This document shows, one piece after another, positions 26,771-36,064 of a stretch of 64,000 bases of DNA (within the stretch, counting starts at the first letter, position 1; the number at the start of each line of letters is the position of its first letter). A model generated the notes under the pieces. It made no database searches. It saw only the letters and a list, made by a program, of their open reading frames with translations, and was not told the DNA's origin. Origin of the DNA: Alloprevotella tannerae. Lineage in GTDB: Bacteria > Bacteroidota > Bacteroidia > Bacteroidales > Bacteroidaceae. Location of the stretch: assembly GCA_015259125.1 (NCBI GenBank), contig JABZGR010000001.1, forward strand, positions 178,025 through 242,024. The letters run 5' to 3'. A program made the translations under genes and the position numbers.

Positions 26771-29389
26771 ATGGCAAAAAGCGAAGAGACCCCGATGATG
26801 AAGCAGTTTTACGACCTCAAGGCCAAACACCCTGATGCCGTTTTGCTGTTTCGTTGCGGCGATTTTTACGAAACCTATGCTAAAGATGCCGTTACCGCGG
26901 CGCAGGTGCTCGGCATTACGCTCACCCATCGCAACAACAAGGGCCGCACGCAGTCGGTCGAGATGGCGGGCTTCCCTTATCACGCCTTGGATACGTATTT
27001 GCCCAAACTCATCCGCAGCGGCTTTCGCGTGGCGATCTGTGATCAGCTTGAAGATCCGAAACTAACGAAGAAGCTCGTCAAGCGCGGCATTACGGAGCTC
27101 GTAACGCCGGGCGTGGCTTTGGACGATACAGTCTTGGAAAGTCGGAAAAACAACTTCCTGGCTGCGCTTACTTATGGTAAGGCCGACTTAGGCATAGCTT
27201 TCTTGGATATTTCTACGGGCGAATTTCTCGTGGCCGAAGGATCGACGGAGTATATCGATAAACTGCTCAACGACTTTGCGCCCAAGGAGGTGCTCGTCGT
27301 GCAGGGAAGGAAAGGAAAGTTTGCCGAGACTTTTGGTAGTAAGTATTTCGTCTTTGAATTGGAAGACTGGGCCTTTTCCGCGCCGACAGCCAGAACTCGC
27401 CTGTGCAAGCATTTTGAGATAAAGAGCCTCAAAGGATTTGGCGTGGACCATTTAGAGACTGCCATTACCTCTGCCGGCGCCATTATGGCTTATCTCGAAC
27501 TGACGCAACACAAAGAGACGGGTCACATTACCCGCCTGTCGCGGATCGAAGAAGACCATTTCGTTCGGATGGATAAGTTTACCGTGCGCAATTTGGAACT
27601 CCTCCGCCCGATGGCCGACGATGGGCGCTCGCTCTTGGACGTTATAGACCGCACGCTCTCGCCTATGGGCGCTCGCCTCTTGCGCCGGTGGCTGCTCTTC
27701 CCGCTACGTTCGGTCAAAAAGATCAATCAGCGGCAGGACGGCGTGGAATATTTCTTCAAAGCGCCCGAGTTTGCCGAACTCTGTACCGATTGCTTGGGGC
27801 GTGTGGGCGACGTGGAGCGCCTCGTTTCCAAAGCGGCCGTGGGAAGAATCAATCCGCGCGAACTCCAACAATTGCGCTTGGCGCTGGAAAGTATAGCCCT
27901 CATCAAGCGCGCTTGCGAGCACGCTGACAACGAACAGATGCGCGCCTTCGGCACGGCGCTCGACGCTTGCGAGGCCTTGCACGAACTGATCACAAAATCG
28001 CTTGTGCCTGATCCGCCCTTGCTGCTCAATCGCGGCAATGTGATTGCGGCGGGTGTAGATGCGGAACTCGACGAGCTGCGCAGCATCTCTGCGTCGGGCA
28101 AAGACTACTTGCAGCAGATTCGCGACAGAGAAGCGGCCGCCACAGGCATAGCAAGCTTGAAGATAAGTTTTAACAACGTCTTCGGTTATTACATCGAAGT
28201 GCGCAATACTTACAAAGATCAGGTGCCGGCCGACTGGATTCGGAAGCAGACTTTGGTAAATGCGGAGCGCTACATCACGCAGGAACTGAAGGATTACGAG
28301 GAGAAGATTCTCGGCGCTGAGGATAAGATTTCCGTCATCGAGACGCGCATCTTCAACGAACTGATCGAAACGACGAAAAAGTATATCGCGCCCTTACAAC
28401 TCGATGCTTCGACGCTCGCAGCTTTGGATTGCCTCTACGCTTTCTCCGTCGTGGCGCGCGAACACAACTATATTCGCCCTTCGGTCGACGAGTCTACGAC
28501 GCTCGATATCCGTGCCGGCCGCCATCCGGTCATAGAAACGCTGCTGCCGCCCGGAGAATCTTACGTCCCCAACGATGTTCGGCTCGATACAACCAAGCAG
28601 CAGATCATCATCATCACAGGCCCGAATATGGCGGGTAAGAGTGCCTTGCTCCGGCAAACGGCGCTCATCGCGCTACTCGCGCAAGTGGGCGCTTTTGTGC
28701 CGGCTGAGCAAGCGCAAATCGGTATGGTCGACAAGATCTTTACGCGTGTCGGCGCCAGCGACAATATTTCGATGGGCGAGAGTACGTTTATGGTGGAGAT
28801 GAGTGAGGCGGCCAACATTATGAACAACCTTTCGGAGCGTAGTCTCGTGCTCTTCGACGAGTTGGGTCGAGGCACGTCGACTTATGATGGCATTTCGATC
28901 GCCTGGGCCATTGTCGAACACTTGCACGAAAACGGAACTTGTCGGCCGAGGACGCTCTTTGCGACGCATTACCACGAACTCAACGAGATGGAAAAGCTTT
29001 TTGAGCGCGTGAAGAATTGGAACGTGTCGGTGCGGGAAGTAAATGGGCGCATTGTCTTCTTACGCAAGTTGACGCGCGGCGGATCTGAGCATTCTTTTGG
29101 TATACACGTGGCGAAGATTGCCGGTATGCCGGGGCGCATCGTCAAGCGCTCGGAGCAGATTCTCCACGATTTGGAGGCGAACAACGCACGCAACGGCTCG
29201 GTAGAGAAGATGGAGCGCCTCCCAAGTTTGGGCGGCACGGACGGCATGCAACTTAGTTTTTTCCAATTAGACGATCCCGTGCTACAACAAATCCGCGACG
29301 AACTCCTGAATTTGGACGTAGACAACCTAACGCCCATCGAGGCGCTCAATAAGTTGAACGACATCAAACGCATTCTCAAGGGCGGTTGA
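26771..29389 (+). CDS. mutS: DNA mismatch repair protein MutS
   Basis: MutS (872 aa), the mismatch-recognition ATPase. The mismatch-wedge motif is present as GDFYETY (Phe32, Glu34). Connector, lever and clamp domains follow; the ATPase Walker A is GPNMAGKS at residues 617-624, with the family ST and DELGRGTST motifs after it and a C-terminal helix-turn-helix dimerisation part. This is the MutS1 form acting in replication repair. It appears to be a single-gene unit. The reading frame is intact, so no mutator phenotype is predicted. Confidence 0.97.
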   Translation: MAKSEETPMMKQFYDLKAKHPDAVLLFRCGDFYETYAKDAVTAAQVLGITLTHRNNKGRTQSVEMAGFPYHALDTYLPKLIRSGFRVAICDQLEDPKLTKKLVKRGITELVTPGVALDDTVLESRKNNFLAALTYGKADLGIAFLDISTGEFLVAEGSTEYIDKLLNDFAPKEVLVVQGRKGKFAETFGSKYFVFELEDWAFSAPTARTRLCKHFEIKSLKGFGVDHLETAITSAGAIMAYLELTQHKETGHITRLSRIEEDHFVRMDKFTVRNLELLRPMADDGRSLLDVIDRTLSPMGARLLRRWLLFPLRSVKKINQRQDGVEYFFKAPEFAELCTDCLGRVGDVERLVSKAAVGRINPRELQQLRLALESIALIKRACEHADNEQMRAFGTALDACEALHELITKSLVPDPPLLLNRGNVIAAGVDAELDELRSISASGKDYLQQIRDREAAATGIASLKISFNNVFGYYIEVRNTYKDQVPADWIRKQTLVNAERYITQELKDYEEKILGAEDKISVIETRIFNELIETTKKYIAPLQLDASTLAALDCLYAFSVVAREHNYIRPSVDESTTLDIRAGRHPVIETLLPPGESYVPNDVRLDTTKQQIIIITGPNMAGKSALLRQTALIALLAQVGAFVPAEQAQIGMVDKIFTRVGASDNISMGESTFMVEMSEAANIMNNLSERSLVLFDELGRGTSTYDGISIAWAIVEHLHENGTCRPRTLFATHYHELNEMEKLFERVKNWNVSVREVNGRIVFLRKLTRGGSEHSFGIHVAKIAGMPGRIVKRSEQILHDLEANNARNGSVEKMERLPSLGGTDGMQLSFFQLDDPVLQQIRDELLNLDVDNLTPIEALNKLNDIKRILKGG

Positions 29390-29453
29390 TGAGCTACACA
29401 CTGCCGCGTACTACATTATTATATTACGCCCGCTCGGGATAAGATTTTGTCTT

Positions 29454-29501
29454 GAAGCACGCCAACTGCCGATTTATTTCATTGCGCAGTGGGCGTGCTT
29501 C
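29454..29501 (+). terminator. Terminator-like hairpin after mutS
   Basis: GAAGCACGCC (29454-29463) pairs with GGCGTGCTTC (29492-29501), with extra ACTGC/GCAGT pairing inside. Confidence 0.6.
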
Positions 29502-29657
29502 CGGCTTATGCTTCAAGAGACGATGCGCTGACCCTGCCGTGCAGCTTTTATAAGGAATTACTGCGTAGCACGCCGTCGGTCTACAAAAGAAATGCACTAT
29601 TAAAAGAAAGGTATCTTAAATCCTTTCTCCCGAAAGTAAAGAAAAACGACAAAATAA

Positions 29658-29688
29658 TTGGAAATACGAAATGTAAATGCTATGTTTG
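29658..29688 (+). promoter_or_regulatory. Promoter of secreted protein at 29806
   Basis: TTG (29658-29660) and TATGTTTG (29681-29688) are separated by 20 bp, an excellent match to the -33/-7 pair. The leader would be about 110 nt. Confidence 0.65.
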
Positions 29689-29805
29689 CATCGAATCATC
29701 ATCTTTAATGTACAAACAAGATAACAACCTAATAAATCAATCAAACGCCCGCGCCTCTGAAACGGCGTTGCTCCAAAAGAGTTGTAATAGAGAGGCAATA
29801 ATAGT

Positions 29806-30681
29806 ATGAAAAATAATCTACTCAGAAACACGTTCGCAGTTGTCTCTGCGCTTTTCATCACCATGTTTGCGCAGCCTATAACTACTATGGCGCAAACGGA
29901 GTACAATTTCCAAATCGGTGACGTAAAAGTTAATTCGGACAATTACACAGAACTTTCAAAAATTGATGGCGTAAGCGGAAGTATTACGTTTGACCCCACT
30001 ACGAGTACCCTTACGCTCGACAATGTAACCATCGAAACGGATCAATACGTAGGCATCATAGTCAATACCAAACTCAAAATGGTGCTCATTGGCAACAACA
30101 GCATTACCGCCAAAGAAAGAATGGGCATTATGAACAATCTGAATGGCGATCTCACCATCACAGGCGGCGGTACGCTCAAGGTAAAAGGCGCTGACCAATC
30201 TAACGGAATTGGCGATATGATGGGCATAGGCAATTGGGGTATCATTACCGTGAGCGAATGTACGCTGGAGGCCTCCGGCGAAGTGGTCGGCTTGTACGGC
30301 GGCTTCTGGAAGTTCGACAGATGCAACGTCCGCGCTAAGGGCAACGGATTAGAAAGCAACCCATACTACGGCAGCATTTGTTGGCTATGGGATGAAGTAC
30401 CCAAATTTGAAGGTTGCCAGATCATAAATCCCGCAGCAACCGGCTGGGAGAAGTTTAAAGACAAAGGCTACACGTACTTTACGCTCTTCGGAACCGACAA
30501 TAAGTCCGTAACCGATTGGGTTACCATCTCAACCGGCGATATTTCAAATATCGGTGATATAACTACGACTACCACTATCCAAGACGGAATCTACAACCTC
30601 AACGGTGTGCGCCTGTCTGACGAGCTGCAAAACTTGCCAAGTGGATTATACATCGTAAACGGAAAGAAAATGATGAAATAA
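29806..30681 (+). CDS. Secreted beta-helix-like repeat protein
   Basis: A 291-residue exported protein: signal peptide to about residue 29 (TTMAQ), then one module of short beta-strands ('GSITFDPTTSTLTLDNVTIET', 'LTITGGGTLKVKG') that resembles the carbohydrate-binding-like beta-helix proteins of Prevotella/Bacteroides, and a C-terminal tail GIYNLNGVRLSDELQNLPSG ending YIVNGKKMMK that looks like a sorting or anchoring signal. A two-module paralogue lies convergent at 31030-32517. Ligand unknown. Confidence 0.72.
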   Translation: MKNNLLRNTFAVVSALFITMFAQPITTMAQTEYNFQIGDVKVNSDNYTELSKIDGVSGSITFDPTTSTLTLDNVTIETDQYVGIIVNTKLKMVLIGNNSITAKERMGIMNNLNGDLTITGGGTLKVKGADQSNGIGDMMGIGNWGIITVSECTLEASGEVVGLYGGFWKFDRCNVRAKGNGLESNPYYGSICWLWDEVPKFEGCQIINPAATGWEKFKDKGYTYFTLFGTDNKSVTDWVTISTGDISNIGDITTTTTIQDGIYNLNGVRLSDELQNLPSGLYIVNGKKMMK

Positions 30682-30702
30682 TAAGCTTGTTTACGATCGC
30701 AC

Positions 30703-30739
30703 GTGCCCCCTACACACTACGCCAAAGTGTAGGGGGCAC
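30703..30739 (+). terminator. Terminator hairpin
   Basis: GTGCCCCCTACAC (30703-30715) pairs perfectly with GTGTAGGGGGCAC (30727-30739), a 13-bp stem just after the secreted protein gene. Confidence 0.8.
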
Positions 30740-30770
30740 AACGTCTTTCACGCATACACTTTGAAAACCT

Positions 30771-30809
30771 GTTTTCCACAAACTAAGGCCTTTTGCTGTA
30801 AGTATCCGC
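30771..30809. other. Origin-like fragment with DnaA-type box
   Basis: GTTTTCCACAAACTAAGGCC and the next 19 bp align with 9274-9313 inside oriC at high identity (about 30 of 39 positions, one gap, by eye). It includes the one-mismatch DnaA box TTTTCCACA and a degenerate second box (GTATCCGC). Confidence 0.5.
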
Positions 30810-30901
30810 TTCGTTTTTTCACCACAGTATCGTTTCAATTGTGGCGCAAAGCACCTTTCCCGTCAGCCCAATAGTTAGCTTCAGGCTGTTTTAGACAATA
30901 A

Positions 30902-30932
30902 AAAATGAGCGCAAATGGCTTGCGCTCATTTT
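30902..30932. terminator. Bidirectional terminator hairpin
   Basis: AAAATGAGCGCAA (30902-30914) pairs with TTGCGCTCATTTT (30920-30932). A-rich and T-rich arms suit termination in both directions, mainly for the minus-strand gene starting at 32517. Confidence 0.8.
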
Positions 30933-31029
30933 AGAAAAGAAATTATCTAAACCCTAACGATGAAAAAACGTCTAAGCATCGATATTTTAAAAGTCTCAGA
31001 GCGTACAAAAGCGGCACCCTGCTCAGCCT

Positions 31030-32517
31030 TTATTTGCTAACGACTACCTTCTTACCATTTACGATGTACAATCCTTTGGGCAATTGGCTTACACTGTCCG
31101 AGAGGCGCACGCCACTGATGGTGTAAATGCCTTGCGCCGCAGTAGGTGTTTGAACAGTTGTTGAGCCAATGCCGCTCAAGTCGGTCGTAATGGTCACCCA
31201 GTCGGTTATGGGTTTTTCTGCTGCGTCCACAAGCGTGTAGTTGACGCCGTATTCGTCGGAAAATTCCAGCCAGTGAACACCTGCTTCGCCCGAGAGTACA
31301 CATCCCGTAAACTCCGGTATCTTCGCCAGATAAGCCATGCTACCTGCAAACGGATACTTCTCATCGCCGTCAGCCTTAGCGCGAACATTGCAGCGGTCAA
31401 ACTTCCATTCGCCGAAACTCAAGGCATTGATCCCTGCGCTCGCTTCCATATCACATTCGCTAATGGTTACCGTGCCGTGGTTTTGGAAGGCCTGGCGTCC
31501 TGCTTTATCTTTTGATACAAGGCCACCCTTCAGAATCAGATGAGCGTTGGGACCAACGACGCTGAGCGAACAATCATCATTATTGTATATCGCATTGTTC
31601 TGTTGGGCGTGAATCGTATTTGTCCCGGAAATCTTTATGGTTACATCGTTCATAAAGTTCAGAATGCCGTAGTGTTTGTCTGTGTTGATTGACGCATTGT
31701 CTAACGTCAAGACCCGCGTCTCCGGATCGAAGTTTACCGTGCCTTCCACGCCCGGAATCGTTGTGAGATCCGCACAATTATCCAGCGTCACGATTTTCCC
31801 CGCTACCCAAAGTTGAAACGTAGTGGGCTTGATCACAATCTTTTCTTTGACCAATGCGCCGTCTATCGCTACGCCACGAAGATCATCGCTGAACTCAGCA
31901 CCTTTGGGCGTCGTAATTTTGCAGCCCATCAGCGTAAGATATTGAAAGCAACCTATCGAGCCGTCCCTTTTACCTTCAGCTGTTACCGTCGCATATTTGA
32001 TGGTAAGTTTTTCTTCGTTTTTACCATCCTCACCCACGATGCCGTAGTTCATACCCTTTGCGTTCAGCGTACAGGCATCTATGGTCAAGCTGGTGCAATT
32101 GGCGTAAATGGCATCGCCGCCGGTGCACGTCACGTCTAACGTACCGCTTCCGGCAATGATCATAGGTTGGAAAAACTGAATCGCCGACATATAATCGGAT
32201 CTTACTTCGTTCTTTCCGGCCACGCGCACCGTAAGTCCGTCTAGTTCGGAGTAAATGGCGTTAGCGCCCTTCCCATCTATTTTCGCGTCCTTCAAGAACA
32301 ACGTTTTCGTATTCTCATCGTAGCGCACCTTACCCTCTACCCCCGGAATCACGGTGAGGTCGTTGCAGTTTTCCGAAGTAACCCACGTGCCGGCAATGGC
32401 AAAACCATACTTGGTCTGGGCTTTTGCCTCCTGCGCGAGGCTGAACAAGGAGATGAGCAAGGCAGCAAACGCGGTAACGGCGGTTTGTCTGCATCCTGAA
32501 TGTAGCTGGTTTTTCAT
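31030..32517 (-). CDS. Secreted protein with two beta-helix-like modules
   Basis: A 495-residue exported protein with signal peptide (about to AKAQT, residue 35). It contains two tandem copies of the module seen in the convergent gene at 29806: 'IPGVEGKVRYDENTKTLFLKDA' near residue 57 and 'IPGVEGTVNFDPETRVLTLD' near 257. The second half, from 'EWKFDRCNVRAKADG' to the tail GIYTISGVRLSDSVSQLPKG, is very close to the neighbour. It arose by duplication. Likely surface-exposed carbohydrate or adhesion role, unproven. Confidence 0.72.
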   Translation of the reverse strand: MKNQLHSGCRQTAVTAFAALLISLFSLAQEAKAQTKYGFAIAGTWVTSENCNDLTVIPGVEGKVRYDENTKTLFLKDAKIDGKGANAIYSELDGLTVRVAGKNEVRSDYMSAIQFFQPMIIAGSGTLDVTCTGGDAIYANCTSLTIDACTLNAKGMNYGIVGEDGKNEEKLTIKYATVTAEGKRDGSIGCFQYLTLMGCKITTPKGAEFSDDLRGVAIDGALVKEKIVIKPTTFQLWVAGKIVTLDNCADLTTIPGVEGTVNFDPETRVLTLDNASINTDKHYGILNFMNDVTIKISGTNTIHAQQNNAIYNNDDCSLSVVGPNAHLILKGGLVSKDKAGRQAFQNHGTVTISECDMEASAGINALSFGEWKFDRCNVRAKADGDEKYPFAGSMAYLAKIPEFTGCVLSGEAGVHWLEFSDEYGVNYTLVDAAEKPITDWVTITTDLSGIGSTTVQTPTAAQGIYTISGVRLSDSVSQLPKGLYIVNGKKVVVSK

Positions 32518-32854
32518 AACAAACTAGTGTGCCTACCCTATTGATACTCTCGTCGAGTCACGCCATATCGGAGGCTCGGGCGTTAGGTTAATAAAATGAG
32601 GTGCTTATATCATATTTTCTTTCGACTTCTGTGCAAAGGAGCATCTGTCGCATCGCTGCTTTTTCTTTTTTGCTTGATAGGCTAATGCTACAAATTTAGC
32701 AAAAAAATATCTTTCCTGCTATTTTGTACCCATTTTTTATGAAAATATTTAATAGGCTTTTGAAAGCAATTCTTTGCAAGGTTAGCGTTTGCGTGTAGCT
32801 TTCGATCAAGCCGAAAGCTGCTCTAATATATAATGTGTGCAGTTGCGGTTGGAG
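32518..32854. other. Intergenic region with a minus-strand promoter candidate
   Basis: No gene seen. TAAATTTG on the minus strand (32693-32700) fits the -7 element for the gene starting at 32517; no clear -33 TTG. The implied leader of about 170 nt shows no notable fold. Confidence 0.35.
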
Positions 32855-32896
32855 ACAAAAAAGGCCGGATACGAGACGCGGGCATCTGTATCCGGC
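32855..32896 (-). terminator. Terminator of hisS
   Basis: On the minus strand GCCGGATAC pairs with GTATCCGGC (plus coordinates 32864-32872 and 32888-32896) and is followed by CTTTTTTG. It starts within 10 bp of the hisS stop. Confidence 0.85.
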
Positions 32897-32903
32897 TTAT
32901 TCG

Positions 32904-34271
32904 TTAAGCGTTTTTGCTGATCAAACTAATGACTTCTTCGATCGTCAATGTCTTTTGCTCGCCGTTGACCATATCTTTGAGCGATACCGTCCCGTCGCGC
33001 ATTTCGTCAGCGCCGACCAGCGCTACGTAAGGCACGTTTCTGGCGTTGGCATAACTCATTTGTTTCTTCATTTTCACGCTATCCGGAAAGACCTCCGTCG
33101 AGATGCCCGCCGCGCGCGTTTGGCGCGCCAGTTGCAGGCAGTAATCGGCTTCAGCTTCGCCAAAGTTGATGAAGAGCAGACGCACACTTTGCTCAATCGC
33201 AGCGGGATAAAGATCAAGTTGGTTCAAGACGTCATAAATGCGGTCTGCACCAAAACTAATGCCCACGCCGCTTAAGCCCGGCAAACCAAAGATTCCCGTC
33301 AAGTTATCATAGCGTCCGCCGCCCGTGATGCTACCTATTTCTACGTCTAAAGCCTTTACTTCGAAGATGCAACCCGTATAATAATTGAGTCCGCGCGCCA
33401 ACGACTGATCCAGTTCGCAGCAGTTTTGCAAGCCGGCCTTCTCCAGCCGCTCGAAGACGAAAGCCAATTCGTCTACGCCCAGCAAGCCCGTCGGCGAAGT
33501 CGACAACCAATCGCGCAGCACGGCCAATTTTTCGCTGTTCTCCCCCTTCAGTTCGATGATGGGTTGCAATTTTTCCACCGCTTGCTCATCTAAGCCCGCT
33601 GCCATCAGTTCGTCCTTCACTTTGTCCCAACCGATCTTATCGAGCTTGTCCATCGCCACCGTGATCTCCACCAATTTATCCGCGGCGCCCAATACTTCAG
33701 CGATGCCGGAAAGCACCTTGCGGTTGTTGATCTTGATGCAGACGCGAATCTGTAGCCGTTTGAAAACCTCATCGATGATCTGCATCAATTCCACTTCGTT
33801 GAGCAGCGAATCAGAACCGACTACGTCAGCATCACATTGGTAAAACTCTCTATAACGTCCCTTTTGCGGACGATCGGCGCGCCATACGGGTTGAATCTGA
33901 TAGCGCTTAAAAGGCAGTTGGATCTCTTCGCGATGCTGCACGACGTAGCGAGCGAAGGGCACGGTAAGATCATAGCGCAAGCCCTTTTCGCAAAGCAGCG
34001 TTGCGAGGTGGCCTAGCTTTTCCTCGTTCCAATCTTCAGCACGCAAACCGGCCATAAAGTTGCCCGAATTGAGCACTTTGAAAAGCAGACGGTCGCCCTC
34101 TTCGCCATATTTTCCCATGAGCGTAGAGAGATTCTCCAAAGCCGGCGTTTCGATCTGCCGAAATCCGTAGAGCGCATACACCTCTCGGATCGTGTTGAAT
34201 ATATAATTGCGGCGCGCCATCTCTACCGGAGAGAAGTCGCGTGTACCTTTAGGAATGCCGGGTTTTGCCAT
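32904..34271 (-). CDS. hisS: Histidyl-tRNA synthetase
   Basis: HisRS (455 aa), class II synthetase charging tRNA-His. Motifs: an N-terminal KPGIPKGTRDFSP, motif 1-like region with IETPALENL, motif 2 FKRYQIQPVWRADRPQKGRYREFYQCDADVVG, histidine-A LARGLNYYTG and a C-terminal anticodon-binding domain. Length and order are normal. It is alone on the minus strand with a TAACTTTG promoter upstream and a terminator right after. Confidence 0.96.
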   Translation of the reverse strand: MAKPGIPKGTRDFSPVEMARRNYIFNTIREVYALYGFRQIETPALENLSTLMGKYGEEGDRLLFKVLNSGNFMAGLRAEDWNEEKLGHLATLLCEKGLRYDLTVPFARYVVQHREEIQLPFKRYQIQPVWRADRPQKGRYREFYQCDADVVGSDSLLNEVELMQIIDEVFKRLQIRVCIKINNRKVLSGIAEVLGAADKLVEITVAMDKLDKIGWDKVKDELMAAGLDEQAVEKLQPIIELKGENSEKLAVLRDWLSTSPTGLLGVDELAFVFERLEKAGLQNCCELDQSLARGLNYYTGCIFEVKALDVEIGSITGGGRYDNLTGIFGLPGLSGVGISFGADRIYDVLNQLDLYPAAIEQSVRLLFINFGEAEADYCLQLARQTRAAGISTEVFPDSVKMKKQMSYANARNVPYVALVGADEMRDGTVSLKDMVNGEQKTLTIEEVISLISKNA

Positions 34272-34448
34272 AATCAGAGTAGCATTGAGTTTGAGCCATT
34301 GCCCCTCGAATCTTCACGCCATCAAGCGGCAAAGGACCGCCAAACGCTCGTTAGCCGTCGAAGAGTTGTGGCATTATTTTTTCTTTCTGTGAAACGGTGA
34401 CAAGCATCGCGCTGTTTGCGAAGCGTCAGTCTTGTCTTATTTTCGCTA

Positions 34449-34481
34449 CAAAGTTAATACATTCAGCCTAAAACGCGCCAA
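34449..34481 (-). promoter_or_regulatory. Promoter of hisS
   Basis: Minus-strand TAACTTTG (34449-34456) with TTG (34479-34481) 22 bp upstream. The leader to hisS would be about 175 nt. Confidence 0.5.
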
Positions 34482-34539
34482 AGCGCGGCCTACAATTGAC
34501 CCGCGCTCATCCATTGTTCATTTTTATAACCCAATGATT

Positions 34540-35395
34540 GAGGTGCAACGAAAACAATCCGGACAACTATTCACAACAACAACGACTTGCATCGTTAGTG
34601 ACAGGGTTGTCGTTTCGCTCCTCAACCCTGCCACGGTGAAAGACCAACCCTAAGGGGTTGCACACTATGTATGCTTGCTTATCCGGGGTTAAGCCACGCT
34701 GTGCCTTAACCCCGGCCTGCCAAAAGACCAACCCTAAGGGGTTGTAGTCGCCGTTCGTGGCATTGGGGCCAAATTATGTGCTAATCATCATTTTATCCAT
34801 GTACACATGATTTGACCTTCTAATAATCCCACACAAATCTCGCCTCCTTCAACCTACTAATAATCCCATCAAACCTCACAATTACAATACCCTAGTTTGG
34901 GGTGAAAATTCGCACCGCCCATCTCCAACCAATTTCGCCTCAAATAATCCCATCAATCCTTACCTCTTACATCCAATTAACCCCAACCGCCGATATGAAT
35001 TTCTCAATCTCTATAACCAACGCCGCAAATATACCCCCCTCAAATTCGCTCTACGCGCCCTACAATTCCTTCCGCCCACGCCTCCCGCCTTAAATAACCC
35101 CATCGGGGTTAGTCTTTTGGCAGGGCAGGGTTAAAGCGACAACGCTTTAACCCTGCCTAACGCGTCCCCGCATTGACAACCCCTTAGGGTTGGTCTTTCA
35201 AAAACATCCAATGGTCGAAACGCAACGAAAAATGACAAACTAACGATGCTCCAAATCCACTTTCTAACGCATAAAAAATGCGCGAATAAACCGATGACGG
35301 CTTATTCGCGCTGTTTGTGCTCACGATAAAAAGAGCTTACCCTCGTGAGAAAAAGAGCTTGCGCTCACGATAAAAAAGGTCTACCCTCACGAGCG
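34540..35395 (+). repeat. Composite hairpin-chain repeat, locus A
   Basis: A T2 module (about 34540-34744: CAGGGTTG/CAACCCTG hairpin, two AACCCTAAGGGGTT near-palindromes, CCGGGGTTAAG/CTTAACCCCGG hairpin), a divergent spacer, a T1 module (35096-35199: AACCCCATCGGGGTT, hairpin 35125-35156, AACCCCTTAGGGTT), a GCGCGAATAA/TTATTCGCGC hairpin (about 35280-35310) and a four-box array. It has no credible ORF. The order matches locus C and is inverted in locus B. Confidence 0.88.
35321..35392. repeat. Four-box TCRYGA array (copy 3)
   Basis: Boxes TCACGA, TCGTGA, TCACGA, TCACGA begin at 35321, 35343, 35365 and 35387, exactly 22 bp apart. It forms the right edge of composite locus A, 44 bp from the 3' end of the coiled-coil gene. 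Confidence 0.9.
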
Positions 35396-35435
35396 TACAT
35401 AAAATCGTTGGGAATCGCAGCCCTTCAAGGAAGGT

Positions 35436-35852
35436 TTATTGCTCTACAATTTCGACTTTCTTGTCAAAAGTTTCAAGTTTAGCCTTTAGTTTCACAATCT
35501 TAGCCTGCATTTTGGTCAATTTTTTTTGACTCTTCGCGAGCTTCTTATTGATCGCTTTGGTCTCTTTGAGCTTTTTAGCAACCTCCTTTGCATCTTTTAC
35601 GGTGCTTGCAGCATCAGATGTGTTGAATTCTGCCGTCATAACATTGGCCGAAGCGTTGACAGTAGAGGCTTTGGCGCTTAAGTCCGCGTAATTGGCTTGT
35701 TCTTTTGCGTATTCAATCTCTAATTTGTTCAACTTAGCCGTCAAGTTTAAGACTTTCTGTTGTTGTTTTAAGTTGTCTACTTTCGTTGCACTTTGGCTAA
35801 AAGCTGATAAACCAAACATTGCCATAATGCAAATTGCTAAAATCTTCTTCAT
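35436..35852 (-). CDS. Small exported coiled-coil protein
   Basis: A 138-residue exported protein: signal peptide MKKILAICIMAMFGLSAFSQ, then an almost entirely helical, Lys/Glu/Ala-rich body with heptad spacing ('KVLNLTAKLNKLEIEYAKEQ', 'KLAKSQKKLTKMQAKIVKLKAKL'), predicted to form a long coiled coil in the periplasm. No enzymatic motif. A well-spaced promoter lies upstream. A chaperone- or cell-wall-linked role would fit but is speculation. Confidence 0.75.
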   Translation of the reverse strand: MKKILAICIMAMFGLSAFSQSATKVDNLKQQQKVLNLTAKLNKLEIEYAKEQANYADLSAKASTVNASANVMTAEFNTSDAASTVKDAKEVAKKLKETKAINKKLAKSQKKLTKMQAKIVKLKAKLETFDKKVEIVEQ

Positions 35853-35879
35853 TTCTGTGTTCGTTTTAAAAATTCACTG

Positions 35880-35910
35880 CAAACTTAGTGTAAAAAGCAA
35901 AAGTCCGCAA
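35880..35910 (-). promoter_or_regulatory. Promoter of coiled-coil gene
   Basis: Minus-strand TAAGTTTG (35880-35887) with TTG (35908-35910) 20 bp upstream, giving a leader of about 25 nt. Confidence 0.65.
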
Positions 35911-36064
35911 ACTATTTCCTAACAAAATTATAAATTATCCGGCTTTTTAGGGGGTGAAATATGTATTCTGCCAAATTCAGTACAATAAATCAGTGGTAAA
36001 AACTGAATACTCACAAGTTGTCGTCCGCTGCTTGTCGGCACAGGATTTGAAACTAAGCATCGGC

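Noticed and set aside
34540..35110. Integron attC sites or a CRISPR array in the repeat-rich gaps
   Set aside because: No attC-type GTTRRRY/RYYYAAC pair at the ends, no gene cassettes, no equal repeats with unique spacers and no cas genes.
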